Shown one piece after another: positions 53,884 through 54,117 of a DNA stretch of 54,117 bases; positions within the stretch are counted from its first letter, which is position 1; every line of letters begins with the position of its first letter. The position numbers and the translations under genes are program-made. The stretch lies in assembly GCF_012033735.1 (NCBI RefSeq), contig NZ_JAAVJD010000009.1, positions 1 through 54,117 of the forward strand. Reading direction: 5' to 3'. This DNA comes from Streptomyces lonarensis (GTDB lineage Bacteria; Actinomycetota; Actinomycetes; Streptomycetales; Streptomycetaceae). Below the pieces are notes generated by a model that was not told where the DNA came from, did no database searches, and saw nothing but the letters and a program-made list of their open reading frames with translations.

Positions 53884-54117
53884 CTCGGCCACCCCCAAGA
53901 GTGGCGGGCGCGGTTTCGTTGACGCGGCCCGGTGGCCCGCAGGGCCGCCGGGGCCCCGCGGCGGTGGCACCGGCAGCGAGATGCGACGCGCGCTCCCGTG
54001 CCCCACCTGGAGCGGGCAGAGCGGAGCGCCGCAGGGGGCGTGCGCCCCCGCGCGCCACCGAGCGTCCGCGTGTCTCCGACGGCCGGCGGGCCCGGCCGCC
54101 GCCCCCGGGGGGGGGGG

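Noticed and set aside
53801..54058. Short minus-strand frames upstream of yraN
   Set aside because: Pro/Arg-rich, no ribosome sites, and they run across the DnaA boxes.
54107..54117. Run of 11 G bases at the right end
   Set aside because: It lies exactly at the edge of the window and looks like a low-quality or poly-G contig end rather than biology.

Overview
The window is a very GC-rich actinobacterial chromosome segment that looks like Streptomyces or a close relative. The evidence is the pair nsdA (antibiotic and sporulation repressor) and whiG (sporulation sigma factor), the core order rsmD-coaD-sepIVA-yceD-rpmF-rnc-mutM-acyP-smc-ftsY-nsdA-amtB-glnK-glnD-ffh-rpsP-khpA-rimM-trmD-rplS-lepB, and many GTG/TTG starts. 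Most of it is conserved housekeeping sequence.

Layout. 1-3.5 kb: a DUF3515 lipoprotein and a stand-alone Lrp/AsnC ligand-binding protein (minus), thiL-thiD (plus) and rpmB (minus). 3.8-9.4 kb: a DAK2/FakA-like kinase subunit, recG, rsmD and coaD. 9.5-13.3 kb: sepIVA-like coiled-coil protein, yceD, rpmF, rnc and mutM. 13.45-20.48 kb: an integrated mobile element. 20.5-27.9 kb: CAP-domain protein (minus), acylphosphatase, a small coiled-coil protein, smc and ftsY. 28-30.8 kb: prim-pol-like protein (minus) and nsdA. 31.2-37.3 kb: amtB-glnK-glnD behind a GlnR-type operator, then ffh. 37.4-39.7 kb: a possible 56-residue protein, a methyltransferase (both minus) and a SprT-like metalloprotein. 40.2-46.6 kb: rpsP-khpA-rimM-trmD-rplS and four tandem type I signal peptidases. 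46.7-53.8 kb: DUF2469, an M23 peptidase, then on the minus strand TetR, whiG, dprA, yifB and yraN.

The most unusual region is the roughly 7-kb element. It resembles a stripped-down actinomycete integrative and conjugative element (AICE): a divergent control region, a Cys-rich small protein, a RepSA-like HUH initiator, excisionase, HNH nuclease and tyrosine integrase in one tightly overlapped operon. A quinol-monooxygenase-like protein plus an XRE/TPR regulator are divergent from it, and a low-GC PIN-domain (DUF4935-like) protein sits at the far end. No FtsK/TraB transfer gene is present. The element appears to have entered the last codons of the CAP-protein gene: the displaced FGY-stop end and its terminator hairpin lie 7 kb away next to mutM. 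A large multi-arm inverted repeat in the element could be its transfer locus or replication origin.

Other structure worth attention: a perfect 105-base inverted repeat between khpA and rimM; a family of GCACGGGGC/GCCCCGTGC palindromes between genes and inside fakA; two perfect DnaA boxes 18 bp apart upstream of yraN; and an 8-bp motif repeated nine times after sepIVA. The last bases are a G homopolymer, so the right edge is probably a contig end.
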